NCBI GenBank assembly: GCA_964542915.1
Contig: CAZIVP010000004.1
Coordinates: forward strand, 1 to 64,000
Length of the DNA: 64,000 nt
From: CAZIVP01 sp964542915
GTDB taxonomy: Bacteria > Calditrichota > Calditrichia > Calditrichales > Calditrichaceae
Direction of reading: 5' to 3'
Each line of letters opens with the position of its first letter. The first letter of the stretch is position 1. Position numbers and translations under genes: made by a program. The notes beneath the pieces were generated by a model, which saw only the letters and a program-made list of their open reading frames with translations, was not told where the DNA came from and made no database searches. Positions 8,574-19,564 of this stretch are shown piece by piece.

Positions 8574-9959
8574 ATGCAATTAATCAATTCCAGAGAACAG
8601 TTGATTATCGATTTATACGAGCTTACCATGGCGGCCGGATATTTTGAGCAGAATCATAATCCGGAAGTCTGTTTTGAGCTGTTCATCAGAGACCTGCCGG
8701 AACAGCGCAATTTCTTAATGGCGGCCGGACTGGAGCGCGTGCTGGATTATATCGAAAATCTGACGTTCAGTCTCAAACAGGTGGACTATTTACGTTCTCT
8801 GCCCAACTTCAAACACATTTCAGATGCCTTTTTCGATTATCTGAATCAGTTTCAGTTCAGCGGACACATATCCGCCGTTCCCGAGGGTACGGTCGTTTTT
8901 GCCAACGAACCGCTGGTTCAGGTGCAGGCGCCTTTGATCGAAGCCCAGATCGTCGAGACGTTTTTACTATCCGAGATCAATTTTCAAACGATGGTCGCCT
9001 CCAAGGCGGCGCGGGTGGTTTTTGCCGCCAATATGGGCGGCAAACAACGGGGGGTAATGGAATTTGGCAGCCGGCGGGCGCACGGTGCGCAGGCCGGCGT
9101 TCTGGCGGCGCGGGCCTCTTATATCGCAGGTTTTATCGGTACCTCTAACGTTCTCGCCGGTCATCTGTATAGCATTCCGCTTTACGGCACAACCGCCCAT
9201 TCCTGGACGATGGCGTTTAACAGTGAACGCGAAGCCTTTGAAAAGTACTATCAAAAATTCAAAGAGGACGCCATCTTCCTGGTGGATACGTACGATACGC
9301 AGGAAGGCATCAAAAATGCCATGGCGATTGCTGAGCATTTCCGTGGTATCCGAATTGATAGCGGCGATTTGTCCAAAGAAGCCAAAATGGCGCGTCAATT
9401 GCTGGATAAAAACGGATTTAATGATGTCATGATTGTGTTGAGCAGCGATCTGAATGAATATAAAATCGCCGAAATGGTTGAAAACAAGACGCCAGTTGAC
9501 GCGTTCGGTGTGGGTACCCAAGTGGCTACCTCGACGGATGCGCCCACCTTGCAGGGCGTGTATAAACTTGTTGAACTGCGCGACCGTGAGGGGCGACACT
9601 ACCGGGCTAAGTTCAGCCCAGACAAGATTACCTTGCCCGGACGCAAACAAATATGGCGCTTCGTAGACGCCGAAGGAAGGGCGGAATACGATCTGATTGC
9701 ATTATTCGAAGAAGATTTTTCCGACGAAGCGGAGCCTCTGCTTCGTCCTTATATTCGAAACGGTAAACGGATTGTATCGCGTGAATCGCTGGAAGCTATA
9801 CGTAAAAGGGCAAAGGCGAATCTGGAACAACTACCAAATGAACTTCGCCAGTTGCATACGAAAAGCGCTTTTGATATACGCACATCAAACCGTTTACAAA
9901 CCCTGTTACATGACATAAGGGAAGAAATTCAAAATAATGATGGAAATTTTGATGGATAA
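8574..9959 (+). CDS. pncB: Nicotinate phosphoribosyltransferase
   Basis: Makes nicotinate mononucleotide from nicotinate and PRPP in the NAD salvage (Preiss-Handler) pathway. The ~461-residue protein has the family N-terminus 'LIIDLYELTMAAGYFEQ', the central 'MEFGSRRAHG' and 'GTTAHSWTMAFNSEREAF' with the phosphorylatable-histidine region, and 'RIDSGDLSKEAKMARQLL' plus 'FGVGTQVATSTDAP' for PRPP/phosphate binding. Two in-frame ATGs occur at 8568 and 8574; the second has the better spacing (7 bp) from the weak AAAGTAGG site. Single gene. Confidence 0.95.
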   Translation: MQLINSREQLIIDLYELTMAAGYFEQNHNPEVCFELFIRDLPEQRNFLMAAGLERVLDYIENLTFSLKQVDYLRSLPNFKHISDAFFDYLNQFQFSGHISAVPEGTVVFANEPLVQVQAPLIEAQIVETFLLSEINFQTMVASKAARVVFAANMGGKQRGVMEFGSRRAHGAQAGVLAARASYIAGFIGTSNVLAGHLYSIPLYGTTAHSWTMAFNSEREAFEKYYQKFKEDAIFLVDTYDTQEGIKNAMAIAEHFRGIRIDSGDLSKEAKMARQLLDKNGFNDVMIVLSSDLNEYKIAEMVENKTPVDAFGVGTQVATSTDAPTLQGVYKLVELRDREGRHYRAKFSPDKITLPGRKQIWRFVDAEGRAEYDLIALFEEDFSDEAEPLLRPYIRNGKRIVSRESLEAIRKRAKANLEQLPNELRQLHTKSAFDIRTSNRLQTLLHDIREEIQNNDGNFDG

Positions 9960-10012
9960 GACGCGTTCGAGAATATGTGCATTTTTACTGAATGGAGTGG
10001 AGTAAGTGCGAT

Positions 10013-11299
10013 ATGCCGACAGCTGCATTATATACATTGGGTTGCCGTCTGAATCAGGCGGAAACTGCTATCATATCAAATAAACTGGAACAACAGGGCT
10101 ATGAGATCGTCGATTATGGCAAGAACGCCGATCTCACCGTAATCCATACCTGCACGGTAACCGAACAGGCAGACGCAAAGTGCCGCCACGCCGTACGCCA
10201 GAGTGTACGCCGAAATCCTGACACCTACGTGGCCGTGATCGGCTGTTATGCCCAGATGGCGGTGGATACCATTCGTCAAATCGACGGTGTGGATCTGATC
10301 ATGGGCAACGAACACAAAATGAATCTGCCCGAATACCTCGACGGACTGGCAAAAAGAGGCGAGCCGCGGGTGATTCATACAAAAAAATTGCCGCGGAATA
10401 CCTTCACCATCGAAACGCTGGGCATCACCGACACGCACACACGCGCCAATTTGAAGATTCAGGACGGTTGTAATTTTATCTGTTCGTTCTGTATCATCGC
10501 TACCGCCCGGGGCCCGGCGCGCAGCCGCTCACTTTCGGATATTGTGCGCGAAGCCCGTCTTCTGGTAGAGCAGGGTTTTAAGGAAGTGATTCTCAGCGGC
10601 GTCAATATCGGCACCTATCTGGATGGCCAAAACCGTTTTATTGATATGGTGAAAGCCCTGGAGGGCGTGGACGGCCTGGAACGCATCCGCATCAGCTCCA
10701 TCGAGCCGACGACAGTGACCTATGAGCTGATCGACCATATGGCTGCATCGCCCAAAGTATGCAACTTTTTACATGTACCGCTGCAAAGCGGCGATGACCG
10801 TATTCTGGAATCCATGCGGCGCAAACACGATGCCAGCTTTTTCAGCAAAATCATGAGCTACGCTTACGATACCATCCCCGATGTGGGCCTCGGCACGGAT
10901 ATCATGGTCGGCTACCCCGGCGAGGATGAGCAGGCCTTTAACAACACCAAACGCCTGCTGGCCGATCTACCGATCCCGTACTATCACGTGTTTACCTATT
11001 CCGACCGCAAGGGAACCCGCTCCTATAAGATGACGCCGAAAGTGGCGCCGGAAGTTAAGAAAAATCGCCGGAATGTATTGATCGAACAGGGCGACCGGCA
11101 AAAATTTACCTATTATCGCTCCTTCATCGGACGAACCATGGAAGTCCTGTTCGAGCAGCCGTATAACGGGCTCTGGCAGGGATTAACGGATAATTATATG
11201 CGCGTGGCTGCGGCCGCAGAGGAACCATTAAAAAATGAATTCCGAACCGTTCAAATGAAGGATGTCGAAAACGACCGTATCGTGGGGGAAATTCTGTGA
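10013..11299 (+). CDS. mtaB: tRNA t6A37 methylthiotransferase MtaB
   Basis: Radical-SAM enzyme that adds a methylthio group to t6A at tRNA position 37. The N-terminal MTTase domain begins MPTAALYTLGCRLNQAE with its first cluster cysteine, then 'HTCTVTEQADAKCR' and 'VIGCYAQ'. The radical-SAM cluster is CxxxCxxC at C153, C157 and C160 ('CNFICSFCIIATARG'). The C-terminus has TRAM-like beta strands. 'LGCRLNQAE' and the t6A-type signature separate it from MiaB. An upstream ATG at 9992 is possible, but 10013 has GGAG 10 bp before it. It overlaps miaB by 4 bp. Confidence 0.93.
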   Translation: MPTAALYTLGCRLNQAETAIISNKLEQQGYEIVDYGKNADLTVIHTCTVTEQADAKCRHAVRQSVRRNPDTYVAVIGCYAQMAVDTIRQIDGVDLIMGNEHKMNLPEYLDGLAKRGEPRVIHTKKLPRNTFTIETLGITDTHTRANLKIQDGCNFICSFCIIATARGPARSRSLSDIVREARLLVEQGFKEVILSGVNIGTYLDGQNRFIDMVKALEGVDGLERIRISSIEPTTVTYELIDHMAASPKVCNFLHVPLQSGDDRILESMRRKHDASFFSKIMSYAYDTIPDVGLGTDIMVGYPGEDEQAFNNTKRLLADLPIPYYHVFTYSDRKGTRSYKMTPKVAPEVKKNRRNVLIEQGDRQKFTYYRSFIGRTMEVLFEQPYNGLWQGLTDNYMRVAAAAEEPLKNEFRTVQMKDVENDRIVGEIL

Positions 11300-12612
11300 A
11301 GAAAGTGTATATAGAGACGTACGGGTGTCAGATGAACGAATACGACACCGAAATCGTCAAAACCATACTCAAAGAGAATCAATACGATTTTACGGACCGC
11401 CCGGAAGAGGCGCAGGTGGTATTCCTGAACACCTGCTCCGTTCGTGAAAACGCCCACCAGAAGGTGTACCAGCGCATCAACACGCTCAAACAAATGCGTC
11501 GCAATCGCAATGATATCGTTATGGGCGTTTTAGGTTGCATGGCTCAGAATATCCGCAACGATTTACTGGACGAAGAAGTGGGTGTGGATTTGATCGCCGG
11601 GCCCGATAGTTACAAAAAACTACCAACAATGTTGAATCGCGTTCTCGATAACGGCGCCCATGAATACGCACTGTCGTTATCGGAATTCGAAACCTACAGC
11701 GATATCTTTCCCACACGAGAAGGCGGGGTGAACGCCTGGATTGCCGTAATGCGCGGATGCGACAATTTTTGCACGTTTTGTGTGGTGCCCTACACCCGCG
11801 GACGGGAACGCAGCCGGGATCCACGCAATGTGGTCGATGAAACCAAACGGCTGGCCGGCGACGGTTTTAAACAGATCACCCTGCTGGGGCAAAATGTCAA
11901 CTCCTACCGCTATGAAAATCGCGACTTCGCCGATCTGATTGAGATGGTCAGCGAAGTGGACGGCATCGAACGGATTCGCTTCACGTCGCCGCATCCCAAA
12001 GATTTTCCGCCCAAGCTGTTACAGGTGGTCGCCGATAATCCCAAAGCATGCAAACATATTCATTTGCCGTTGCAGGCCGGCAACACACGCGTGCTGGATA
12101 TGATGAACCGAACATACAGCCAGGAAGCCTTCCTGGAATTGGCGTTTGCCATGCGGGAGAAAATCCCCGGTCTGGCCCTGACCACCGACGTAATTGTGGG
12201 ATTTCCCACCGAAACCGAAGCAGAGTTTCAAGATACGCTGGATGTGCTGCGCCGCGTGGAATTTGATTCGGCCTTCATGTTCAAATATTCCGAACGCCGC
12301 AAAACCATCGCCGCGCGCAAGTATCCCGATGACGTTCCCGATGAAGTTAAAACGTCGCGTATTACACGGCTGGTGGAGCTGCAACGCAATATTTCGCTGA
12401 AACGTAATCAACAACATGTGGGCCAAACTTTTAACGTGATGGTGGAAGGTCCGGCGAAAAAGGCCGGACAGATCATGGGACGCAATGACGGCAATAAAAT
12501 CGTAGCCTTTGATGATATCGGCGCTAAAGCGGGCGATTTTGTCGACGTCAAGATTACGGAAGCCACCACCAATACCCTGATCGGTCGGGCGCTCAAAAGT
12601 CCCCATGTTTAG
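11296..12612 (+). CDS. miaB: tRNA-2-methylthio-N6-dimethylallyladenosine synthase MiaB
   Basis: Adds the 2-methylthio group to i6A37 of tRNAs reading UNN codons. The 438-residue protein starts at GTG, whose last two bases are shared with the mtaB stop (GTGA). The MTTase domain is 'IETYGCQMNEYDTEIV', 'NTCSVRENA' and 'VLGCMAQ'. The radical-SAM motif is C155-x3-C159-x2-C162 in 'GCDNFCTFCVVPYTRGRE', and a TRAM domain closes the protein. Two related methylthiotransferases in tandem with overlap point to one transcriptional unit for anticodon-loop modification. Confidence 0.95.
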   Translation: MKKVYIETYGCQMNEYDTEIVKTILKENQYDFTDRPEEAQVVFLNTCSVRENAHQKVYQRINTLKQMRRNRNDIVMGVLGCMAQNIRNDLLDEEVGVDLIAGPDSYKKLPTMLNRVLDNGAHEYALSLSEFETYSDIFPTREGGVNAWIAVMRGCDNFCTFCVVPYTRGRERSRDPRNVVDETKRLAGDGFKQITLLGQNVNSYRYENRDFADLIEMVSEVDGIERIRFTSPHPKDFPPKLLQVVADNPKACKHIHLPLQAGNTRVLDMMNRTYSQEAFLELAFAMREKIPGLALTTDVIVGFPTETEAEFQDTLDVLRRVEFDSAFMFKYSERRKTIAARKYPDDVPDEVKTSRITRLVELQRNISLKRNQQHVGQTFNVMVEGPAKKAGQIMGRNDGNKIVAFDDIGAKAGDFVDVKITEATTNTLIGRALKSPHV

Positions 12613-13555
12613 CTACGATCAAGATATCCGGGTCAGCGGCATTGAACTCTGGCTCGACGCCCGGCGGATGAAGCCTTTCGGATTTATCTCACACGCCCAC
12701 GGCGACCACCTCGCCCGCCACCACAAAATCCTCTGCACGCCGCCCACTGCCGATTTCATTCGCAAACGGCTGAAGATTCGCGAAATCGAAACGCTCGATT
12801 TCAACACCCCGTTGCAAATCGATGATTCCGTTATCACGCTCCATCCGGCCGGCCATATCCTGGGTTCAGCGCAAATACGAATCGAAAACGGCGACGGTTC
12901 TTTCTTATACAGCGGCGATGTGCGTTCGGGACCTTCAAGAACCGTCGAAGCGTTTCAGGCTGTGAAGGCGGATACCCTCATTATCGAATCCACTTTCGGC
13001 GACCAACGCTACCGTATGCCGTCCCGTTGTGAAAGCGAAGAGCGGTTGGTATCAACCTGTCATAACCTCTTAAAGCAAGGATGCATACCGGTGGTTTTGG
13101 CGTATACGTTAGGCAAAAGTCAGGAGGCGTTAAAAATATTAAGCGACGCGGCGTTGCCCGTGGCTGTTGATGCATCGATTTTACGTTATGTACCGGTCTA
13201 TCAAAAATACGGCGTATCTTTTAACGGATATCGTCCATATAGACAAAACGATGCCGAGGGTTGTGTCTGGTTACTGCCCGTGCAAATGCGCTTCCGGCGT
13301 AACGTCCGAAAGCGCAGGGATGCCTGTTTAATCTATTTATCGGGTTGGGGCATGGATCGCGGTACATCCAGACGATTGCAGGTTGATGAGGTGATTCCGA
13401 TGAGCGATCACGCCGATTTTAAGGAACTGCTGGAGATCATCGAAGTGGTGGGTGCCAAACGGGTGTACTGTACCCATGGTTTCCCGGCGTTCGTGGAGAC
13501 GCTGAGGGCAAAGGGCGTCGATGCGCATTATTTGGGAGAGGGCATGTCTCTTTAA
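12605..13555 (+). CDS. MBL-fold metallo-hydrolase, nuclease-like
   Basis: A 316-residue metallo-beta-lactamase-fold protein resembling the exonuclease group that contains RNA/DNA-processing enzymes. The zinc motif HxHxDH is seen in 'ISHAHGDHLARH' (H30, H32, D34, H35), with 'HPAGHILGSAQI' (third ligand), 'YSGDVRSGPS' and the late 'PMSDHADF'. It is shorter than full beta-CASP ribonucleases (~450), and the central part is small, so it is nearer to the ligase-associated exonuclease-like proteins. It overlaps miaB by 8 bp; the shared operon hints at RNA metabolism but does not prove it. Confidence 0.8.
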   Translation: MFSYDQDIRVSGIELWLDARRMKPFGFISHAHGDHLARHHKILCTPPTADFIRKRLKIREIETLDFNTPLQIDDSVITLHPAGHILGSAQIRIENGDGSFLYSGDVRSGPSRTVEAFQAVKADTLIIESTFGDQRYRMPSRCESEERLVSTCHNLLKQGCIPVVLAYTLGKSQEALKILSDAALPVAVDASILRYVPVYQKYGVSFNGYRPYRQNDAEGCVWLLPVQMRFRRNVRKRRDACLIYLSGWGMDRGTSRRLQVDEVIPMSDHADFKELLEIIEVVGAKRVYCTHGFPAFVETLRAKGVDAHYLGEGMSL

Positions 13556-13849
13556 ACATTAAAGGTTTATCGACCATGCGTTTGCATTACGGAAAATTGG
13601 AATATTTTCGTAATGGAATAAAGGAAAGACGTGGGTATAGGGATTGTAATGTATGGACATGATCTAAGAGCCTCACAAGCAGTTATGAGACATGCGCCCA
13701 AAAATCCATTGCTTTTTTTGAAGCGTTTTCATATCATTTGCTTACGTGTTTTTAGACCAAACTCAATCGGAGCAAACATGATTTCTGCGGTAAAAATGCC
13801 TAACCTTTTGCCAATGGCCTATTTAATGCCGGTATACCATCTAATCTTA

Positions 13850-14690
13850 CCTTAATCAGTGAGAGTTTATTTTGATAATATGCTTTAAGTTGTATAATTT
13901 CAAACAACTAAAAAACAAAAAGAATATCTCATTTCAGGACGAATTAGGTTTATGGCTATCAAATATGAACTCACAAATCAGATCATTACCAGCCATGCTG
14001 GCTTGGCTAAAACAGGCGACTGGTTGAATGATATCGATTTCTTTGCCTCTGTAAATCGCGTATCCCGTATCAAAAAACGATCGGGCATGGTCAGTGCCAG
14101 CTAATCCCTGAGGTTTCCATCGATACTTATTGGACCAATCTGGATGTGGATGCGGATCGGATCGAATCGCTATATCATGATCATGGTACCTGCGAGCAGT
14201 ATCATAGTGAATTCAAAACGGATCTGGACATGGAGCGGCTACCCTCGGGCAAGTTTGAAACCAACAATTTGCTGATGTATCTGGGTATGATAGCTTTTAA
14301 CCTTTTGCGTATGATGGGCAAACAGGTTCTAAAGAAAGGTAAAGCGCCGGGCAGTCGTCGTGGAAATCGTCTCCGTATCCGTAGCGTATTACAAAATCTG
14401 ATGTACATGGGAGCGCTGTTTTTAAACTGGGCAAAGCACAAAATACTGAGGCTCTATTATAAAAACAGATGGAGCGAAGCCATGATGCATATCTAGTTAA
14501 AATTTTAATGAAAGAATAGAATCAAGGGCTAAGTCTGTCCAAAACCAAAAAAATGGGACAAAAAAAACATTATTAACCGATAAATTATGAAACAAAATTA
14601 AAGATGTGCTCAATCCTGAGCACATTTTCAAAAAAATAGGATAAAATTTTGTAGGAAACCCTCATTTCAATGAAATTTCACTGATTCAGG
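13850..14690 (+). mobile_element. Internally deleted IS1380-family element
   Basis: About 0.84 kb bounded by imperfect inverted ends that match at 18 of 24 positions: the left end at 13850 starts CCTTAATCAGTGA and the right end, read inward from 14690, starts CCTGAATCAGTGA. It encloses the two ends of an IS1380-type transposase. Intact members are about 1.6-1.7 kb, so roughly half is lost. No 4-bp target duplication is seen (CTTA left, TTTG right), which fits an old insertion. Confidence 0.75.
13952..14496 (+). pseudogene. IS1380-family transposase remnant
   Basis: The first 50 codons (13952-14104, 'MAIKYELTNQIITSHAGLA') are the N-terminus of an IS1380-type transposase and end at a TAA. The next part, in another frame from about 14098 to 14496, is its C-terminus: 'YHDHGTCEQYHSEFKTDLDM' and 'ERLPSGKFETNNLLMYLG' are the highly conserved family block. 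Around 250 central residues, including catalytic acidic positions, are missing. The two pieces join near 14098 by a frame-shifting deletion, so no active transposase can be made. Confidence 0.88.
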
Positions 14691-14835
14691 TTTGATTTAA
14701 TCCTACAACGGTCGTAACACCTGCAGCGCCTGCCAACGCCATTTAACTAAAGACCGGCTTTAAAAATATATGTACACACTTTTGCAAGGGTGCAAATTAA
14801 TAATCATTTCTATTTTTAAAGTTGGGAGGTTCATA

Positions 14836-17800
14836 ATGGGAAAAATGAGTCTATTCATTTTGGTTAGCGTATCGCTATTAATTTTGACCGGTAAGAACCT
14901 TTTAGCCGCTAATAAATCCGTTGAAGCGCCGGAGGCGGGCGATACCTTTATTTTTTCCAAACGAGATCGCGGTTTTTACGAACGCCACTCGAAATTCACG
15001 GCTACCTGTCAGATGATCGGCGAGCACGCCTTCATGTTCGCTGAAGACGCCCATGTAAACGATGTCTATGGAAAGGAAATCGACGGCGTATATAAACTAT
15101 TTGCCGCCACGACCCGCGGCGTGTTTGTCAGCGAGGATCTGGGCGACGCCTGGCGTTATTTGAGTCAGGTATATGAACTGCCAACGAGTATCGATCCTGA
15201 ACATACCAATCCGCTCGGTGAAATCTTCATAAGCTCAAATCCGGAGGGCGATATGTTGATCGCGGGCAACCATCATGGCTTGCATCTCTCGACGAACGGC
15301 GTTACTGATTGGGTACAACACAACTCGCTGCCTTCTTCGTTCCAATATCACGGCATTCGATACGACACCACGAACGGAACGAGCGAATTTAATTCATCCA
15401 AATTCGTGGCCGGCGAGAACGGTTTATATTACTATGACGGCAGCTTACAATTTATGAATAAAAACATCAGCAAGGGCATGCCGATCAACTTAAACCATTT
15501 TGCTTCTGTTTTTGATATGGTTCTAATTCCAGACTCCGTTCTCTATTTAGCGACCGAGATCGGGCCGTTCAAAGGCTGGATCAATGAAGCGGATGAATTT
15601 TCATGGCAACCGTTGCTCAAACGCTCCATACCATTTACCGTTGAAGACGGTGAAAACAGCGATAAAATGGAATTAACCATTGAGGACGACGAGGTCGATC
15701 CTTCTTCCCATCTTTTTATTCATGATCCCTCATCCGGTGCACGCTGGTCGGGGAATCCCTTCTATGCCGGTGCAAGCGGCGATTCGTCGCTGCACATAAC
15801 GATCGATGAAACCAATCTCTATTTTACGGGCCGATTTACCGGCGATTATGCCACGCTTGATGCGAACGATTTGGAAATCGTTATCTCGACCGGATCGAAC
15901 ACAAAACACATAGAACGAGCGGCTGACGGTACGATTTACTTTGCCACGGAAAACGATATCTTCGAACTGACGACGGAGCATTCGGTGGCGAATCTTAATT
16001 TTGGTAATTTTAAAATCAACGATCTTTATCTGAACGACGCTGAACTTCTGGTTGCGACCGATAGGGGCTTGTTCGCCGCCCAGGTCGATAACATCAACTG
16101 GCAACGGCAAACGCCGACTTTGAGCGACGGCCTTGGCGTCGAAACCCAACATTTTAAAACATCCAGTATTTTTGAAATGCCCGCCGGCCGGCCAATTCGT
16201 TTTGGGCAATACGTTTGGCGGCATTCTGAAAGGCGCGGGTCAGAACTGGAAGAGCGCCAATATCGGTTTGATCCACCGCGGCACCTCGCTGAAGGCGGTA
16301 CAACGCACGATCAATTCCTTGGACGATTCCACCCTGGCCGACCCCACCAAAGGTATTTATGAAATGACAACCGATTATTTTGGCGAAACGACCGATGTGG
16401 ATGGGTTGGATAAAGTGTTTATCCTCATTACCGATTTAATCGATTCATACTTTCTACTGGCAGGGAATCAAGCGGATTATGACTTTTCCCGTTTTGATCC
16501 GATTGATCAAGAATCAAAGACCGAAACGCCGCAAAGCAATCAACGCGATCTGCTCTATTTAGACAATAACCCTGTAAAAATTTCCAAAGATATGGACCCG
16601 AATTTATTGCCCAACGATGCCGATCGAATCGATAGTTTAGCAGTGAAGCATCAGGCTGAAGCGTCCCTGGCGCATGCGCTTCTCCGCATGATTCTTTACA
16701 ATTACGACCATGATGAAGAAGAGTGGCTGGCGGAAGGCATGGCCATGTGGGCGCGTTGGATCAACGGTTATAAATTTTACAGCAAACCGTTGGAAACCGG
16801 TTATCTCAATTTAACCTCGTAAAACCCAAAGATCGTAATAATCTTTTAACATGGGGCGATGACCGGTACCTGTACAACGAACGTGAATGGTCTTTTGCTT
16901 TCTTTACCTATTTATTTGAAAAATATCTGCAAATCCAACCAAAAGTATTCTATTTTCTAAGAACTGAACATAATGGTATCGACAATGTCGAATCCTTTAC
17001 CGGTGTGGATGATTTTGAAGAAGTCTTTAAGAATTTCTGTATCACGATGCATCTGGACCGGTTTGAAAAAGAGTACGAGGGTGGGCGCTATGCTCTTGAG
17101 GCCATCGACTTAGAAGCACGATGGTTACCTCCTAATTGGGGATTCCTGCCCGGAACCGAACCGCCGTATCATTACATCATACCGAATTGGTCCTATTTTA
17201 CATTGTTGGCGGAAGGATATGATGGTGTTCAGGATAATGCTCCGCTTTTGGAAGATTTTGTCTATTTTAAGGGCGATAGTCTGTCTCAATACCATTTGGT
17301 CCTTATTAAAGAAAAAGATGAGGAAGCGACGGCCTCGGAAATCACTATCGAAACGTACCAACCGGATGAATTTAATGAGGTCGTTATGGATATTTCCGAT
17401 TTTGGCGATCCGGGCGACCCCTACCAGCTTCTAAAAATCATCACGATACCAACCGATAGGGATGATGCTTATAAAGGAAAGATCATTTATTCCAATGATC
17501 CGGACGATTACAAAGCGCCCCCGGAAGATCTACAGGCAATCAGCAACCAGTATGAGAAGATTACGGTGCGTTGGAAAGAACCATGGTTAATAAGCGATTA
17601 TGGCTATCTTTATAAAAAACCGCAATTTGAAAATGAACGGGAACTTAAGAATTTTGTCTATGATAAAAACCGGCATGAAGTGAACGCGGAATTAATGAAT
17701 CAATTTGAAGGCTACAATGTTTACCGATCCGAACAGGAAGGCGGGCCGTACGAGCAGATCGCTACGGCTCTGGAAAAGGCAACGTTTGTTGATTCATTAA

Positions 17801-19383
17801 TCGAGTCCCAGAAAACTTATTATTAAGTCGTTTCCGCCGTTTACGAAAATTCAGGTGAAAGCGTTTATTCCAATGAAGACGCCGCCGCCAGCGGCGATGG
17901 CACGTCCGGTATGTTGATGACAACCAGTAATTTCGGTCGATACGGAGATCCGAACGCCGAAAGTACCGACAGACCAAGCGCCGAATGGCCGGCCTTAAGT
18001 CAAAAAAATTACCTTTGGGAAGGACGTTTCTGGGTCGGCGCCCAGGTGGACGGAGAAATCCGGGTCTCGCATGCCGATTATGGAAGTTATGAATGGTATC
18101 CGAACGGCAATCCCAATCTTTCTGAAAGTATTGTTTTAGGTATTGAACAATACGAAGTGGACGTGAGCTACCAGGACACCAATGAAAGCTTTCACTCCAC
18201 AGCGCCCCTCAATTTGAAGGTTTTGGAAAAGTCGCGCGTCTGGCAGCCACGACAGCACCCCGAGCTATCGGAAATGATGCTCACCGAACAACAGCTCATC
18301 AATATCGGCGATCAAATCCTGAACGATCTCTACATTAGCTGGGTCTTTGATTTTGATGTTGGTATGGTTTATGACAATACGAGTCCTCATATCGACGATC
18401 TCGTCGATTACGACGGATATGACGGCGCCGACACGGATACCGACAAAAAAGAAATTGTCGAGAACTATGACTGGAACAACAACGGCATATTGGACGGCTA
18501 CGATGCAAACGGCATTCCTTACGGCTGGCGATATGTGGGCTCCCGCCAGCGTCCGAATCCCAATTATGATTCAAATAAAATCCATCCCGACGGCTATCCC
18601 GATGAATTTCAAATCCTTTTCAGGGACGGCGACACTTTACGTGTATCGCGCAAAACCAGCTACATGTATGATGCGGATAACCCGGCAACGCCTGAAGACG
18701 ATACAATCGAAAAAGGTAAAATCCCCGGCTTTATCGGCGTACGTTTACTGAATGCTCCGCGTAACAAAGTATCGGGCCATCAATGGTGGAATTGGGAAAC
18801 CGATCCCGGATCGGACAAAGAAAAATATCAGTATATGGCTAGAACCCATCCGGCCAGCGAGGGGCAACAATACCGGGATAATCCCTTAAGGCTGGGCGCC
18901 GATCCCTTTGATTACCGTACCATGACCACCACCGGCCCTTACCGGAATTTTGCTCCGGGCGATACGATTAACCTCGCGTTCGGCGTTATCGTCGGTAAAG
19001 GGTTGGAGGGAATGCGTAAAAATGCGGACTATCTGGCTGCGCACTACAAAGAACTGGCAACGATTCCTGTTTCCATCGGTGATGGTATAGCTAAAAAAAC
19101 TCCCAGGCATTACCAATTGGGGCAGAACTATCCCAATCCCTTTAATACAACCACAAGAATCGAATATGAATTACCAAAAAAGAATCATGTTACCATTGAC
19201 ATTTTCAATGTTCTCGGTCGGAAAATGAAAACGCTTGTGGATAGACCTCATAAAGCCGGACGCTATGAAGTGATCTGGGACGGTGCCAACGAACGAGGCT
19301 CCACGGTCTCCAGCGGCCTCTACTTCTACCGGTTGAAGACACGCGACTATGTGGACGTTCGACGCATGCTGTTGATTAAATAG
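14836..19383 (+). pseudogene. Large secreted protein with metallopeptidase-like region and C-terminal sorting domain, broken by three lesions
   Basis: If repaired, this is a ~1,500-residue secreted protein. A signal peptide (MGKMSLFILVSVSLLILTGK) follows a GGGAGG ribosome site; next comes a beta-propeller-like N-terminal part, then a metallopeptidase-like block near 16690-16760, a fibronectin-III-like stretch (~17520-17860), an acidic Asp-rich loop region (~18390-18520), and a 'NYPNPFN' sorting/FlgD-like end. The lesions are: a duplicated GGCC at 16186-16193 shifting the frame; a lost T in the T-run at 16810-16812 shifting it back; and an in-frame TAA at 17824 where the context suggests a third Tyr ('KTYY-stop-VVSAVYENSG'). 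The peptidase-like block reads 'LAHALLRMILYNYDHDEEEW' where relatives have HExxH, so the catalytic Glu and second His are absent. Confidence 0.8.
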
Positions 19384-19416
19384 CCGGGCGGTTCAACAAT
19401 AAACATGCAAAACCAT

Positions 19417-19449
19417 AGGCGGCTACCCAAACGGGCGGCCGCCTTTTTT
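19417..19449 (+). terminator. Rho-independent terminator
   Basis: Perfect 7-bp stem AGGCGGC (19417-19423) / GCCGCCT (19438-19444) followed by a run of T. It sits 33 bp after the stop codon of the secreted-protein pseudogene and ahead of the YfcC-type gene. Confidence 0.8.
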
Positions 19450-19564
19450 ATGACCAGGGGGGGCGCCGTCGCAACCGTTCGACGCAACTCCATTTTTATT
19501 TTAGAGCCCGATTCATTATTTTTGCCCTTCGCTCAATAAAAACCGAAACGGATATGGAGGCGGC

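Noticed and set aside
8967..9650. 227-codon minus-strand open frame
   Set aside because: Antisense to pncB, which has complete family motifs.
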